From positions 1 through 64,000 of the forward strand of contig JAKFUL010000005.1 of NCBI GenBank assembly GCA_021732665.1: DNA of 64,000 nt. Reading direction: 5' to 3'. Below the pieces are notes generated by a model. That model was not told where the DNA came from, made no database searches, and saw only the letters and a program-made list of their open reading frames with translations. This document shows positions 42,659 to 53,249 of this stretch, piece after piece (within the stretch, counting starts at the first letter, position 1; each line of letters opens with the position of its first letter). This DNA comes from Acetobacteraceae bacterium (GTDB lineage: Bacteria; Pseudomonadota; Alphaproteobacteria; Acetobacterales; Acetobacteraceae). The position numbers were made by a program, and so were the translations under genes.

Positions 42659-43822
42659 TCAGCGCAGCAGCAGGGGCAGCATGGCATCCAGCCGTAGCAG
42701 CCCCTCGGCGGTCGCGCGCAGCCTGGGGCCGCGCCATTCCAGATAGGCCTCGTCCAGGCACGCGGTCAGCATGGCTGGGTCGATCATGGTCAGGAAATCT
42801 AGGCCGGCGCGTGTCTCTATGCGCGCCGGGTCTATCCCCTCCTCCAGCCGCAGGCCCATCAGCAGGGCTTCGCGGCCGCGATCCCGCGGGGTTAGGACGG
42901 TCTCTTCGCTGGTCCCATGGCCGTCGCGTTCGACGCGCATGGCCCATTCCTCCGGCCCGCGATGGCGTCGTGCCGCGAACATCTCGTCGCCCAGCAGAAG
43001 GCGCTGATGCGCGCCGGGGCCGATGCCGAGATAGTCGCCATAGCGCCAATAGGCGAGGTTGTGCCGGCTCTCGGCCCCGGGCTGGGCGTAGTTCGAAACT
43101 TCGTAGGGGGACAGGCCGAAGCGCGCGGCCTCCTCGGCGGTGGCGAAGTAGAGGCGCGCGGCCTCGTCGCCTTCCGGCAGCGCGAAGGCGCCGCGGGCGT
43201 GTTCGGTGGCGAAGCGCGTGCCGGGCTCGATGGTGAGCTGGTAGAGCGAGAGGTGATCGGCGGCGAGCGCCAGCGCCTGGCGCAGTTCGCCCCGCCAGGC
43301 GGCCTCGCCCTGGCCCGGCCTGGCGTAGATCATGTCGAAGGAGACGCGGGGGAAGGTCTTTCGCGCCAGTTCCAGGGCCGCGACGGCCTCGCCCGCATCA
43401 TGGCGGCGGCCGAGGAAGCGCAACGCGTCCTCGCTGAGCGCCTGGACGCCGAGGGAGATGCGGTTCACGCCAGCCTCGCGGAAAGCGCGGAGCTTGCCGA
43501 GTTCCACACTGGTCGGGTTGGCTTCGAGGGTGATCTCGATATTGGGCGTGGGGTCGAACAATGCGGAAGCGTCGGCGATCAGCGCCGCCACCGTCTCGGG
43601 CAGCATCAGGCTGGGCGTGCCGCCGCCGAAGAAAATCGAGGCCAGCGGCCGCCGCCCCACACGGGCTGCCTCATGCGCCAGCTCGGCCCGAAGTGCCGCG
43701 GCGAAACGGGCATGGTCGATGCCTGCCTCCCGGACATGGCTGTTGAAGTCGCAATACGGGCATTTGGAGGCGCAGAACGGCCAGTGGATATAAAGGGCGA
43801 GGGGTTCGGTCACCCCGCCCAT
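42659..43822 (-). CDS. hemW: Radical SAM heme chaperone HemW (coproporphyrinogen III oxidase-like)
   Basis: The 387-residue product starts with LYIHWPFCASKCPYCDFNSH, giving the CxxxCxxC cluster ligands, with a second SAM motif FFGGGTPSLM and a C-terminal HemW domain (RHNLAYWRYGDYLGIGPGAH). The extra fourth Cys (PYCDF) also matches the HemN/HemW family. HemW binds heme and inserts it into respiratory proteins; true HemN activity is less likely. The ATG at 43822 (MGGVTEPL) is preferred to the longer track form. No rdgB or rph gene is adjacent. Confidence 0.92.
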   Translation of the reverse strand: MGGVTEPLALYIHWPFCASKCPYCDFNSHVREAGIDHARFAAALRAELAHEAARVGRRPLASIFFGGGTPSLMLPETVAALIADASALFDPTPNIEITLEANPTSVELGKLRAFREAGVNRISLGVQALSEDALRFLGRRHDAGEAVAALELARKTFPRVSFDMIYARPGQGEAAWRGELRQALALAADHLSLYQLTIEPGTRFATEHARGAFALPEGDEAARLYFATAEEAARFGLSPYEVSNYAQPGAESRHNLAYWRYGDYLGIGPGAHQRLLLGDEMFAARRHRGPEEWAMRVERDGHGTSEETVLTPRDRGREALLMGLRLEEGIDPARIETRAGLDFLTMIDPAMLTACLDEAYLEWRGPRLRATAEGLLRLDAMLPLLLR

Positions 43823-43859
43823 ATGGACCGTGGCGCTGCCCCGCGCCACCGGCCCTGGG

Positions 43860-44444
43860 TCAGCCCGCCCGCGCGATCTCCCTGATCTTCAGCGCGATCT
43901 CCTCGGGCGACAGGACGAAGTCGATGCAACCGGTGTCGATCGCGCTCTCCGGCATGTCCGGCTGGGTGGCGGTCTCCGGCTTCTGGGCGATGGTGATGCC
44001 GCCGATCTCCTGGATGCCGCACAGCGCCGCGGCGCCGTCGCCATCCTAGCCGGAGACGATCACCGCCACGATCCGCCCCTGCCAGTTCTCGGTCAGCGAG
44101 CGCAGGAACACGGTGATGACATCCGGCCAGCCCCGCGGCTTGGAAATCGGCTTCAGGCGGAAATCGCCATCCAGGACATGGAGGTCGCGCTTCTGAGGGA
44201 TGATGAAGACGTGGTTGGGCAGGATTTCCAGCCGCTCGGTGATCAGCGCGACCGGCATGGCGGTGTGCTTTGGCAAAAGCTCGTGCAGCAGCGTGGCCAC
44301 CACGCGCAGGTGGTTCACGATGATGACGGCGACGCCCAGATCGGCCGGCAGGCATCGCAGCAGCCGGACATAGGCGTCCAGCCCGCCGGCCGAGCCGCCG
44401 ACGCAGATGATGGGGAAAGTCTTGTCCAGCGGCCTGGCTGACAC
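43860..44444 (-). pseudogene. CheB-type protein-glutamate methylesterase with in-frame TAG
   Basis: The first 132 codons (GTG start) give a CheB methylesterase core: CVGGSAGGLDAYVRLL with the nucleophile Ser, and VNHLRVVATLLHELLP with the His. After VIVSG a TAG interrupts, then the same frame continues for 61 sense codons as DGDGAAALCGIQEIGG and MPESAIDTGCIDFVLSPEEI to TGA. The conserved tail with the catalytic Asp (SGxDGDG) is therefore behind the stop; homologues have a residue such as Tyr or Met at that site. It could be a decayed gene, a readthrough gene or a sequencing error. No CheR or CheA is adjacent. Confidence 0.75.
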
Positions 44445-44498
44445 GGGTTATCCTTGGCGCTGCAACGCTAACGGCCAGGTGGGCCGGTGGTTGCAGGC

Positions 44499-45461
44499 CT
44501 ATCGGGCGGCCTGCGGCTCGATCCCCGCCAGCCGCGCTGCCGCCCCCCATTTCGCCAGCTCGGCCTGGACGAAGGCGCGGGTTTCGGCGGGGGTGGTGCT
44601 GACCACCTCGGCGCCGAGAACGCGGTGGCGGTCCAGCACCGTGGGATTCTGCAGGGCGGCGGCGATGTCGCGCGCCTGGGTCGCCGCCAGCTCCTCGGCC
44701 ATGTGCGCCGGGCCCATCACCATGCCCCAGGTCGCCGCCTCGAAGCCGGGCAGCAGCGCTTCCGCCATCGTCGGGACGTCGGGCAGCTGCGCGCTGCGGG
44801 TGGCGCCGGTGGTGGCCAGCGCCTTCAGGCTGCCGGCCTGGATATGCGGCAGCGCCGCCGGCACGGTGTCGAACATGATGTCCACCCGCCCCGCGATCAG
44901 GTCGGGATGCGCCTGGGTGCTGCCGCGATAGGGCACATAGGTCAAGGAAATGCCGGTCTGGCTGGCGAACATCAGCGGAGCCAGGCGCACCACGCCGCCG
45001 GTACCGGCGAAGGTGAGTTGATTGGCGCCCCGCCTGCGCGCCAACGCCACGAGTTCGGCCGGAGTATTCGCCTCCAGCGCGCGCGGCGCGCAGAGCACCA
45101 GCGGCGTGCGCGTCGCCATGGTCAGGAAGGTGAAGTCGGCCATGGTGTCGAAGGGCAGGCGGTAGAAGGCGGCGTTGACCGGGTGCGCCACCGAGACGAG
45201 GCCGAGCGAATGGCCATCGGGTGCCGCGCGGGCCAGCACCTCGGTGCCGATCACGCCATCCGCCCCGGCACGGTTCTCCACCGCCACCGGCTGGCCCCAT
45301 GCCGCGCCCAGAGGCTCGGCAATCAACCTGGCCGTGATGTCCGATACGCCGCCGGGGGTATAGGGCACGATGATTCGGACCGGCCGCTGGGCGGTGAAAC
45401 GCGTTTGCGCCAAAGCAGGTGTTGCAAGCAACGCGAATGCCGCGCGGCGGGTGGTTCTCAT
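44499..45461 (-). CDS. Tripartite tricarboxylate transporter substrate-binding protein (Bug/TctC family)
   Basis: The 320-residue product starts MRTTRRAAFALLATPALAQT (signal peptide) then VRIIVPYTPGGVSDITARLIAEPL, VENRAGADGVIGTEVLARA and VPYRGSTQAHPDLIAGRVD, in family order. GGAGG five bases before the ATG at 45461 decides the start. It is the last gene of a minus-strand run with the TlpA-like and ketopantoate-reductase-like genes (34-base gap). The ligand and membrane partner are unknown. Confidence 0.92.
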   Translation of the reverse strand: MRTTRRAAFALLATPALAQTRFTAQRPVRIIVPYTPGGVSDITARLIAEPLGAAWGQPVAVENRAGADGVIGTEVLARAAPDGHSLGLVSVAHPVNAAFYRLPFDTMADFTFLTMATRTPLVLCAPRALEANTPAELVALARRRGANQLTFAGTGGVVRLAPLMFASQTGISLTYVPYRGSTQAHPDLIAGRVDIMFDTVPAALPHIQAGSLKALATTGATRSAQLPDVPTMAEALLPGFEAATWGMVMGPAHMAEELAATQARDIAAALQNPTVLDRHRVLGAEVVSTTPAETRAFVQAELAKWGAAARLAGIEPQAAR

Positions 45462-45495
45462 CGCTTCCTCCATTTTGGCAGAGGCTGGACCGGGA

Positions 45496-46437
45496 TCAGC
45501 CTACGGACAAGCGTTTTGCGGCGCGGCGGTTCTCATAGGCGCGGGCATGCATCAGGGCCATGTCATGCGCAGGGCTGGCAATGCCCGCGCGGCCGGCGGC
45601 GGCGGCGAGATGACCCAGGATATGCTCGCCCTCGCAGGGTTTTCCACCCTCCATGTCGCGCAGCATCGAGGTGGCGTAGAGGCTTTGCGGCTCGCTGAAC
45701 ATGGCCCGGTACTGGGCCATGAAGGCCTCGGGCATCGGATGGCCATGAGCGGCCGCGATGGCGGCATTGGCGCGCAATACGCCCTGCATGAAGTCCACGC
45801 CCCCCGCCGCGCGGGCGATATCGCCCACGGGGGCGCGCATCAGCACGGTGCAGATGGCGGAGGTGCCGAGATGCACCATCTTCTCCCACATCCTCTGGCG
45901 GATATCCGGCACCGCCTCGGCCACCATGCCGATGGCGGGGGCGAAGGCGGCGGCCAGGGCCTGCACGCGCGGCGACAGGCTGCCGTCCAGTTCGCCGAAG
46001 GTGATCCAGCGCCAGTCGTTGAAATGCTGCACCACCCCGTCCGGCCGCAGCGTGGCCTGGATCTTCGCCAGCCCGCCCAGCACGTTGCCGGCACCGAAGG
46101 CGGCCTGAAGCGTCTCGACGTGCGCGAGGCCGTTGAGCACCGGCAACACGGCGATATGCCCATCCATCGCCGGCCGCAGCGTGGCAATGGCGTCGTCCAG
46201 GTCATAGGCCTTGGCGGTGAGGAGCGCGATGTCATAGCCCGGGCGCAGCGCCTCGGCGGTGATTGTCTTCACCGGCAGCGTCGCGTCGCCGAAGGGGCTG
46301 GCAATGCGCAGGCCCTCCCCGGCCAGCCTCTGCGCCCGCGCGGGGCGGACCAGGAAGGTGACATCGGCGCCGGCCTGGGCCAGCCTGCCGCCGAAATACC
46401 CGCCCAGCGCGCCCGCGCCCAGCACCAGAATTTTCAT
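45496..46437 (-). CDS. 2-dehydropantoate 2-reductase family protein
   Basis: The 313-residue product starts MKILVLGAGALGGYFGGRLAQAG (Rossmann GxGxxG) and has VLPVLNGLAHVETL, WEKMVHLGTSAICTVL with the catalytic Lys, and a C-terminal SMLRDMEGGKPCEGEHILGHL. It belongs to the ApbA/PanE family, which reduces ketopantoate with NADPH for pantothenate/CoA synthesis. Several paralogues often exist, so pantothenate synthesis is not certain. AAGGAG precedes the ATG by seven bases. It is preceded by a TlpA-like gene and followed by a TctC gene on the same strand. Confidence 0.88.
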   Translation of the reverse strand: MKILVLGAGALGGYFGGRLAQAGADVTFLVRPARAQRLAGEGLRIASPFGDATLPVKTITAEALRPGYDIALLTAKAYDLDDAIATLRPAMDGHIAVLPVLNGLAHVETLQAAFGAGNVLGGLAKIQATLRPDGVVQHFNDWRWITFGELDGSLSPRVQALAAAFAPAIGMVAEAVPDIRQRMWEKMVHLGTSAICTVLMRAPVGDIARAAGGVDFMQGVLRANAAIAAAHGHPMPEAFMAQYRAMFSEPQSLYATSMLRDMEGGKPCEGEHILGHLAAAAGRAGIASPAHDMALMHARAYENRRAAKRLSVG

Positions 46438-46485
46438 GGACCGCTCCTTCACCTGGCCCTGGCCTACACCCGGGCCGGCGGGTTG

Positions 46486-47043
46486 TCAGGTGCGGGAGGT
46501 GGTCTCTGGCATCGGCCCGGCCAGGAGGCGCAGCCGGGCCAGCATGACCGGGGCGTCCCACACCGCCTCGCCTTCCAGCCGCGCCACCTCCGCCCCCTCG
46601 CGGTTGACGATGATGGTGGTGGGCAGCCCCCGGGCACCAAAGGCGCGGGCGGCGGCGCCGCGCGGGTCCAGCAGAACGGGCAGGTTGGCCACGCCGGTGC
46701 GGCTGTAGAAGGCCTGGACCACGGCCGCCCCGCCACGGTCGGAGGAGAGCGGCAGCACGGCAAAACCTTCGGCCGCCAGGGCCGCCGCGGTGCGGTCCAG
46801 CGCCGGCATTTCGGCCACGCAAGGCGGGCACCAGGTGGCCCACAGGTTGATCAGCAGCGCCCGCCCGCGGAAATCGGCCATGGTCTGCGCCACGCCCTCG
46901 GCGGTGTTGAAGCTGAACTCGGGCAGCGGGCGCGTCGCCTCGCGCAGGCGCTCCATACCGCCGCCGCCGGCGGCATGCGCTGGACGGGCCAGCGCCGCCA
47001 CGCCTAAAACCAGTGCCGATCGTCTGCCCGGAAGGTTCATCAT
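46486..47043 (-). CDS. TlpA-family thiol-disulfide oxidoreductase
   Basis: The 185-residue product has a signal peptide ([18 protein letters not shown]) and a thioredoxin domain with [31 protein letters not shown] and the cis-Pro. The WCPPC motif is typical of TlpA/ResA-like periplasmic reductases that help cytochrome c or copper-site maturation. The start is one of two adjacent ATGs (47043, 47040). It is divergent from argH only 40 bases away. The client protein is unknown. Confidence 0.9.
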   Translation of the reverse strand: MMNLPGRRSALVLGVAALARPAHAAGGGGMERLREATRPLPEFSFNTAEGVAQTMADFRGRALLINLWATWCPPCVAEMPALDRTAAALAAEGFAVLPLSSDRGGAAVVQAFYSRTGVANLPVLLDPRGAAARAFGARGLPTTIIVNREGAEVARLEGEAVWDAPVMLARLRLLAGPMPETTSRT

Positions 47044-47083
47044 TCCCGTGTCCATACCCAATAATGCCGAAGCAGGAAACCAG

Positions 47084-48447
<1,364 letters not shown>

Positions 48448-48451
<4 letters not shown>

Positions 48452-48627
48452 GGTTCGGCATCGCCATGCTTGCGCTGGGTCTGCTGGCCGCCTGTGGGCG
48501 GGTGGGCCCGCCGCGCCCACCCGGGCCGGCGGACCAGGTGACCTTCCCGCGACCCTACCCCGCGCTGGACCGCGTGGCCCCCGCGCCGGCCCAGGCATCG
48601 CCCGCCCAGACGGCGCCCGCCCGATGA
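48448..48627 (+). CDS. Small lipoprotein, LptM/YifL-like
   Basis: The 59-residue product has a lipobox signal ([16 protein letters not shown]) and a Pro-rich tail ([11 protein letters not shown]), the usual form of LptM/YifL lipoproteins that assist LptD maturation in the outer membrane. These typically lie beside lysA or argH, and here the gene overlaps argH (ATGA). The lysA gene that often follows is absent; a TctC gene starts in this stop codon instead. Assignment rests on size, lipobox and position. Confidence 0.8.
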
Positions 48628-49592
48628 TCGGCCGCCGCGCCCTGCTGGCCGCGCTGCCGCTGGCGGCCCATGCCCAGGAAGCCTGGCCCGCGCGCGACCT
48701 GCGCCTGATCGTGCCCTTCCCGCCCGGCGGCACCACCGATGTGGTCGCGCGCCTGCTGGCCGCCGAGATCGGCCGCCGGATCGGCCGGACCATGGTGGTC
48801 GACAATATCGCCGGCGCCGGCTCGCTGGTCGGCGCCCAGCGCTTTGTGCGCGAGGGCAATGACCACACGCTCTTCCTCAGCCAGATCGCCACCAACGCCA
48901 TCGTCCCCGCCCTGCAGCGCAATGCGGGCTATGACCCGGAGCGGGATTTTCGGCCGATCACGCTCGCGGTGACCGTGCCCAATGTCCTGATGGGCAATTT
49001 TTTGCGAGTTGGCACGCGCGACGTTCGTGAATATTTTCGGCGCGTGCGGGCCGATACGCCGGGGCGGCCCTTTGGCAGCGCCGGGAATGGCACGTCGACG
49101 CATCTGACGGGCGAGCTGGTCAGCCAACTCGCCGGCCTGCGGATGCAGCATATCCCGTTCCGAGGCGCCGCGCCGGCGATGACGGCGCTGATCGCCGGCG
49201 ACACCGACATCCTGTTCGACAACCTGCCCACCGCCCTGCCGCAGATCCAGGCCGGCAGCGTGGTGGCCCTGGCGGTCACCTCCGGCCAGCGGCTGGCGGC
49301 ATTGCCGGATGTGCCGGCCCTGGGCGAACTCGGCGCCGAATTCGGCCTGGCGGGGTGGGAGAGCGAGGCCTGGTTCGGGCTTTCCGCGCATTCTTCCATC
49401 GCCGATGCCCATCTGGCCCGGCTGGTGGCGGCGGCCGAGGGTGCGCTGGCCGACCCGGCCATCCGCCGGCAATTGGCCGAGCGTGGGACGACCCCGGCCG
49501 GCGGTGGGCCGGCGCCCTATGCGGCGCTGATCCGCTCGGAGGTCGAGCGCTGGGGGCGGGTGGTGCGGGAGGGCAATATCCGGGTCGATTAA
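48624..49592 (+). CDS. Tripartite tricarboxylate transporter substrate-binding protein (Bug/TctC family)
   Basis: The 322-residue product starts [20 protein letters not shown] (signal peptide), then LRLIVPFPPGGTTDVVARLL. VVDNIAGAGSLVGAQRFV is a divergent form of the ENRPGA loop (DNIAGA), suggesting a different ligand from its paralogues. IPFRGAAPAMTALIAGDTD and ALPDVPALGEL follow. It overlaps the lptM-like gene as ATGA, so it is co-translated with argH-lptM. It is convergent with the next TctC gene, the ends overlapping by four bases. Confidence 0.92.
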   Translation: MIGRRALLAALPLAAHAQEAWPARDLRLIVPFPPGGTTDVVARLLAAEIGRRIGRTMVVDNIAGAGSLVGAQRFVREGNDHTLFLSQIATNAIVPALQRNAGYDPERDFRPITLAVTVPNVLMGNFLRVGTRDVREYFRRVRADTPGRPFGSAGNGTSTHLTGELVSQLAGLRMQHIPFRGAAPAMTALIAGDTDILFDNLPTALPQIQAGSVVALAVTSGQRLAALPDVPALGELGAEFGLAGWESEAWFGLSAHSSIADAHLARLVAAAEGALADPAIRRQLAERGTTPAGGGPAPYAALIRSEVERWGRVVREGNIRVD

Positions 49593-50536
49593 TCCGCCCG
49601 GATGCCCGCGCCGCGGATCACCGGCTCCAGCCTGGCCCGTTCGGCTTCCATGAAGCGGCCGAAACTCTCCGGCGCGCCGCCGCCGAGAATGGCGCCCTGT
49701 TCGGTCAGCCGCCCGCCCACCTCCGGGTCGCGCAGCGCGGCATCCACCGCGGCCGAGAGCCGTTCCACCAGTGGCGCCGGCGTGCCCATGGGCGCCACCA
49801 GGCCAAACCAGGTGCCGAAGAGATAGCCGGGCAGCCCGGCCTCGGCCGTGGTCGGCACATCGGGCAGTTGCGGCATGCGGGCAGGGGTGGCGGTGGCGAG
49901 CGCCCGCACGGCACCGGCACGGATCTGGCCGATGATGTTCGGCACATTGTCGATGATGAGGTCGAGCCGCCCACCGACCAGATCCGTGATCGCCATTGCG
50001 GCGCCACGATAGGGGACATGGGTGACCTGAACATCCGCCGCGCGGTTGAACAGTTCCAGCGCGATATGCAGGCTGGTGCCGTTGCCGGCGGAACCCCCGG
50101 CAAGCCGGGCGGGCGCCGCCTTCGCCGCTTCGGTCAACTCGGCCAGGCTTCGCCATGGCCGCCCGGGGTTCACGCAGAACACTTTTGGCGTGTTCACCAG
50201 CAGCGAGACGGGTGTGAAGGCCGTGCGCGGGTCATAGCTGAGGTTGGGGAAGAGCCACGTGTTCACCGCCAGCGGCCCCAGCGAGCCGAGCAGCAGCGTG
50301 TGGCCATCGGGGTCGGCCCGGGCGACCAGCTCGGCGCCGATATTGCCGCCGGCGCCGGCGCGGTTCTCGACGATGAAGGGCGCGTTGAAGCTGCTTTGCA
50401 GCCGCGCGGCCAGCGGGCGGGCCAGCATGTCGGCCAGCCCGCCGGGCGGGAAGGGCACGATGATGCGGGTGGGACGGGATTGCGCCAGCGCCGGTATCGC
50501 CAGCGCGGAAAGCAGCAATGAACGCCTGAACATCAT
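49589..50536 (-). CDS. Tripartite tricarboxylate transporter substrate-binding protein (Bug/TctC family)
   Basis: The 315-residue product starts MMFRRSLLLSALAIPALAQSR (signal peptide), then IIVPFPPGGLADMLARPLAARL, VENRAGAGGNIGAELVARA, VPYRGAAMAITDLVGGRLD and DVPTTAEAGLPGYL. Its ATG overlaps the stop of the benzoylformate-decarboxylase-like gene, so the two are one operon. That linkage hints at an aromatic 2-oxo acid or related ligand, which is inference. No TctA/TctB gene is adjacent. Confidence 0.92.
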   Translation of the reverse strand: MMFRRSLLLSALAIPALAQSRPTRIIVPFPPGGLADMLARPLAARLQSSFNAPFIVENRAGAGGNIGAELVARADPDGHTLLLGSLGPLAVNTWLFPNLSYDPRTAFTPVSLLVNTPKVFCVNPGRPWRSLAELTEAAKAAPARLAGGSAGNGTSLHIALELFNRAADVQVTHVPYRGAAMAITDLVGGRLDLIIDNVPNIIGQIRAGAVRALATATPARMPQLPDVPTTAEAGLPGYLFGTWFGLVAPMGTPAPLVERLSAAVDAALRDPEVGGRLTEQGAILGGGAPESFGRFMEAERARLEPVIRGAGIRAD

Positions 50537-52158
50537 GCCTCATCCTTCTCGCGGTAGAGTTTCGCCACACCTTGATCCAGCGCCACGTCCAGCAGGGCCG
50601 GGCCGTCGCTGGTCAGCACCCAGCGCAAAGCCTCATCGAGCCCTTCTGGCCGTTCGGCGCGCGCCGCCGGCACGCCATGGCCGCGGGCAATCTCGGAAAA
50701 ATCCAGGCCCGGCAACTCGATGCCCGGCGCGCCCCGCGTGCCCATCACCCGGCTGAAGGCGCGCATGGCGCCATAGCCCGCATTGTTCAGCACGATGACC
50801 GAAAGCGGCAGCCGGTGCTGCGCCGCCGTCCACAACGCCTGCACCGAATACATCAGCGAGCCATCGCCGATCAGGCAGACCACCCTTGTCCCGGGTTTGG
50901 CCAGCGCCACCCCCACCGCGCCGGGAAGGCCATAACCCAAGCCCCCGCTGGCCATGGTAAAGAAGCTGCCCCAGGCCTCGAAGGGCAGGTGGGCGTGCAT
51001 GGCCGGCCTGTGGCTGGGCGCCTCCTCCATCACCACGGTGCCGGGCGGCAACAACGCGTGCAGCCGCGCCAGGACGTGGCCCGGCGGTAACGGGAAGGCC
51101 GGCGGCGGCGCGGGAGGGCGGATGCGCGGGGGCGGTGCGGCACGGCTGGCTTCGGGCAGCAGGGCGGTCAGCGCCGGCAAACCGAGGCGCAGGCTGCCCG
51201 GCACGCCCATGCCCACCGGCGCGCGGGCGGCCGCCTCGCCATCGGTGGTGAGGTGCCACAGCGCCACGCCGCCGGAAAACAGCGCGCATTCGCCCACGAT
51301 ATGGAAGGTGAAGACCGGCGCGCCCAGCACCAGCACCAGGTCGAAGCCGGCCAGCGCCGCGCTTACCGCCTCGGGCGCCGCCGCCAGGTGGCCCGCGAAG
51401 AGCGGGTGGCTTTCGGGGAAGCACAGCCGGCTGGCGAAGGGGCTGGTGAAGACGGGGGCGCGCAGCCGTTCGGCCAGCGCGAGGATCTCCGCGCCTTCCT
51501 CGTCGATTTCCGGGCCGGCGACGATCACCGGGCGCGCCGAGGCTGCCAGGGCGGCGGCAAGCTGCATCAGCAGCAGCGGGTCCGGCGCCATGTCGCCGAG
51601 CGGCGTGCGGGCGGCGGGTGCCACCGCCGCCATCCCCCAGTCATCCACCGGGATGGAAACGAAGGTCGGCCCCCGCGGCCGCTGCATGGCCACGCGAAAC
51701 GCCTGGGCCACGGCCGGCGCCACATCCTCCGGCCGCGCCGGCTCGACCGAGTATTTCACATAAGGCTTGGGGAAGTTCGCGGCCTCGGAGGCGCCTAGGA
51801 AGGGCTGGTTAGCCAAAAGGCTGCGCGCCTGCTGCCCGGCGGTGATCACCAGAGGCGCGTTGTTGCGCGCAGCCGTAAAAATATTGCCCAGCGCATGCCC
51901 CACGCCGGCCGCCGAATGCAGGTTGCAGAAGGCGGCGTGGCCCGAGGCGCGGGCATAGCCGTCCGCCATCCCCACGACGCTGGCCTCCTGCAGCCCGAGC
52001 ACGTAGCGAAGATCGTTCGGCCAATCGCCCAGGAAGGGCAGCTCCGTGCTGCCGGGGTTGCCGAAGATCGTGGTCATGCCGGTGGCGCGGAGCACCTCCA
52101 GCACGGCGTGACGCACCGTGGTCGTCGGCAATTCTGTTTCCTCCGTCTTTGCGGCCAT
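50533..52158 (-). CDS. Benzoylformate decarboxylase-like ThDP enzyme
   Basis: The 541-residue product is a ThDP decarboxylase whose active-site signatures match benzoylformate decarboxylase: FGNPGSTELPFL (Ser), CNLHSAAGVGHALGNI (His70 equivalent) and GAPVFTFHIVGE (His281 equivalent). The ThDP/Mg motif GDGSLMYSVQALWTAAQHRLPLSVIVLNNAGYGAM is also present. It should decarboxylate an aryl- or branched 2-oxo acid to an aldehyde in the cytosol. It lies upstream of a TctC gene (ATGA overlap) and divergent from another, 95 bases between starts. Confidence 0.88.
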   Translation of the reverse strand: MAAKTEETELPTTTVRHAVLEVLRATGMTTIFGNPGSTELPFLGDWPNDLRYVLGLQEASVVGMADGYARASGHAAFCNLHSAAGVGHALGNIFTAARNNAPLVITAGQQARSLLANQPFLGASEAANFPKPYVKYSVEPARPEDVAPAVAQAFRVAMQRPRGPTFVSIPVDDWGMAAVAPAARTPLGDMAPDPLLLMQLAAALAASARPVIVAGPEIDEEGAEILALAERLRAPVFTSPFASRLCFPESHPLFAGHLAAAPEAVSAALAGFDLVLVLGAPVFTFHIVGECALFSGGVALWHLTTDGEAAARAPVGMGVPGSLRLGLPALTALLPEASRAAPPPRIRPPAPPPAFPLPPGHVLARLHALLPPGTVVMEEAPSHRPAMHAHLPFEAWGSFFTMASGGLGYGLPGAVGVALAKPGTRVVCLIGDGSLMYSVQALWTAAQHRLPLSVIVLNNAGYGAMRAFSRVMGTRGAPGIELPGLDFSEIARGHGVPAARAERPEGLDEALRWVLTSDGPALLDVALDQGVAKLYREKDEA

Positions 52159-52253
52159 ACTGGCGGGAAACCGTCGCGGCTTCCAGGCGCAAACAACCCC
52201 TTCACAGCCGCGCGCCGCCGGGCCATGACTCCAGCAAAGCCAGGGAAGAAACC

Positions 52254-53222
52254 ATGACCGTCCAACGCCGCGCCCTCCTCGCCGCCAGCCTCGCCACCCC
52301 CAGCCTCGCCCTCGCCCAGGGCGCCTGGCCGGAGCGCCCGGTGCGCATCATTGTGCCCTGGCCGCCCGGCGGCTCGACCGACGTGCTGGCGCGGCTGATG
52401 GCCGAGCAACTGCATGCCCGCCTCGGCCAATCCTTCCAGATCGAGAACCGGCCCGGCGCCGGCGGCAATATCGGCACCGACGCGATCGCCAAGGCCACGC
52501 CCGATGGCTACACGATGGGGCCGATCACGGTCAGCGGCTGGTCGATCAACCAGTTTCTCTTCGCCCGCATGCCTTTCGATGCGGACCGCGACCTGCAGCC
52601 GATCTCGATGCACTGGACCCTGCCCAACGTCCTCGCCGTCTCGGCCGCGCATTGCCCGGCGACGACGCTGGCGGAGTTCATCGAATGGGGCAAGGCGCGC
52701 CGCAATGGCGTCTCCTTCGGCAGCCCGGGCGTGGGCACGACAGCGCATCTCTCCGGCTCGCATTTCTGCCAGCGCACCGGCCTGGACGGCCAGCACGTGC
52801 CGTTCCGTGGTGCCGCGCAGATCATCCCCGCCCTGCTCTCGGGCGACCTGACCTTCGAGATCGGCAATTTGGCCAGCTACGTGCCGACCATCCAGGAGGG
52901 GCGCATCCGCGGTATCGCGGTGACCAGCGCCGAACGCTGGCCGACGCTGCCCAACATCCCGACGATGCAGCAGGCCGGCTTCGACTTCGTGGTGGAAAGC
53001 TGGTGCGCCTTCGCTTTCCCCGCCGGGGTGCCGGCGCCCATCCTGGCCCGCGCCAGCCAGGCGATGCAGGCGGTGGCGGCGGACCCGGCGGTGAAGGACC
53101 GCTTCCTGCGCGCCGGCGCGCAGGCCGTCTCCAGCACGCCCGAAGCCGCCTGGGAGCGGGCACGAAGCGAGCGGCCGATGTGGCAGGAGATGGTGCGCGT
53201 CTCCGGTGCGCGGATGGAATAG
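52254..53222 (+). CDS. Tripartite tricarboxylate transporter substrate-binding protein (Bug/TctC family)
   Basis: The 322-residue product starts MTVQRRALLAASLATPSLALAQG (signal peptide), then VRIIVPWPPGGSTDVLARLMAEQL, IENRPGAGGNIGTDAIAKA, MPFDADRDLQPI and VPFRGAAQIIPALLSGD, with NIPTMQQAGFDF. It is monocistronic and divergent from the benzoylformate-decarboxylase-like gene, so the pair of TctC genes flanking that enzyme may serve the same pathway. The ATG follows GGGAAG closely. Confidence 0.92.
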   Translation: MTVQRRALLAASLATPSLALAQGAWPERPVRIIVPWPPGGSTDVLARLMAEQLHARLGQSFQIENRPGAGGNIGTDAIAKATPDGYTMGPITVSGWSINQFLFARMPFDADRDLQPISMHWTLPNVLAVSAAHCPATTLAEFIEWGKARRNGVSFGSPGVGTTAHLSGSHFCQRTGLDGQHVPFRGAAQIIPALLSGDLTFEIGNLASYVPTIQEGRIRGIAVTSAERWPTLPNIPTMQQAGFDFVVESWCAFAFPAGVPAPILARASQAMQAVAADPAVKDRFLRAGAQAVSSTPEAAWERARSERPMWQEMVRVSGARME

Positions 53223-53249
53223 ACGCGGGGTTTCCGCCATAGGGGCGCG

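Noticed and set aside
44046-44048. TAG as a pyrrolysine codon in the CheB gene
   Set aside because: No pyl genes are visible, CheB has no known pyrrolysine, and this lineage is not known to use it.
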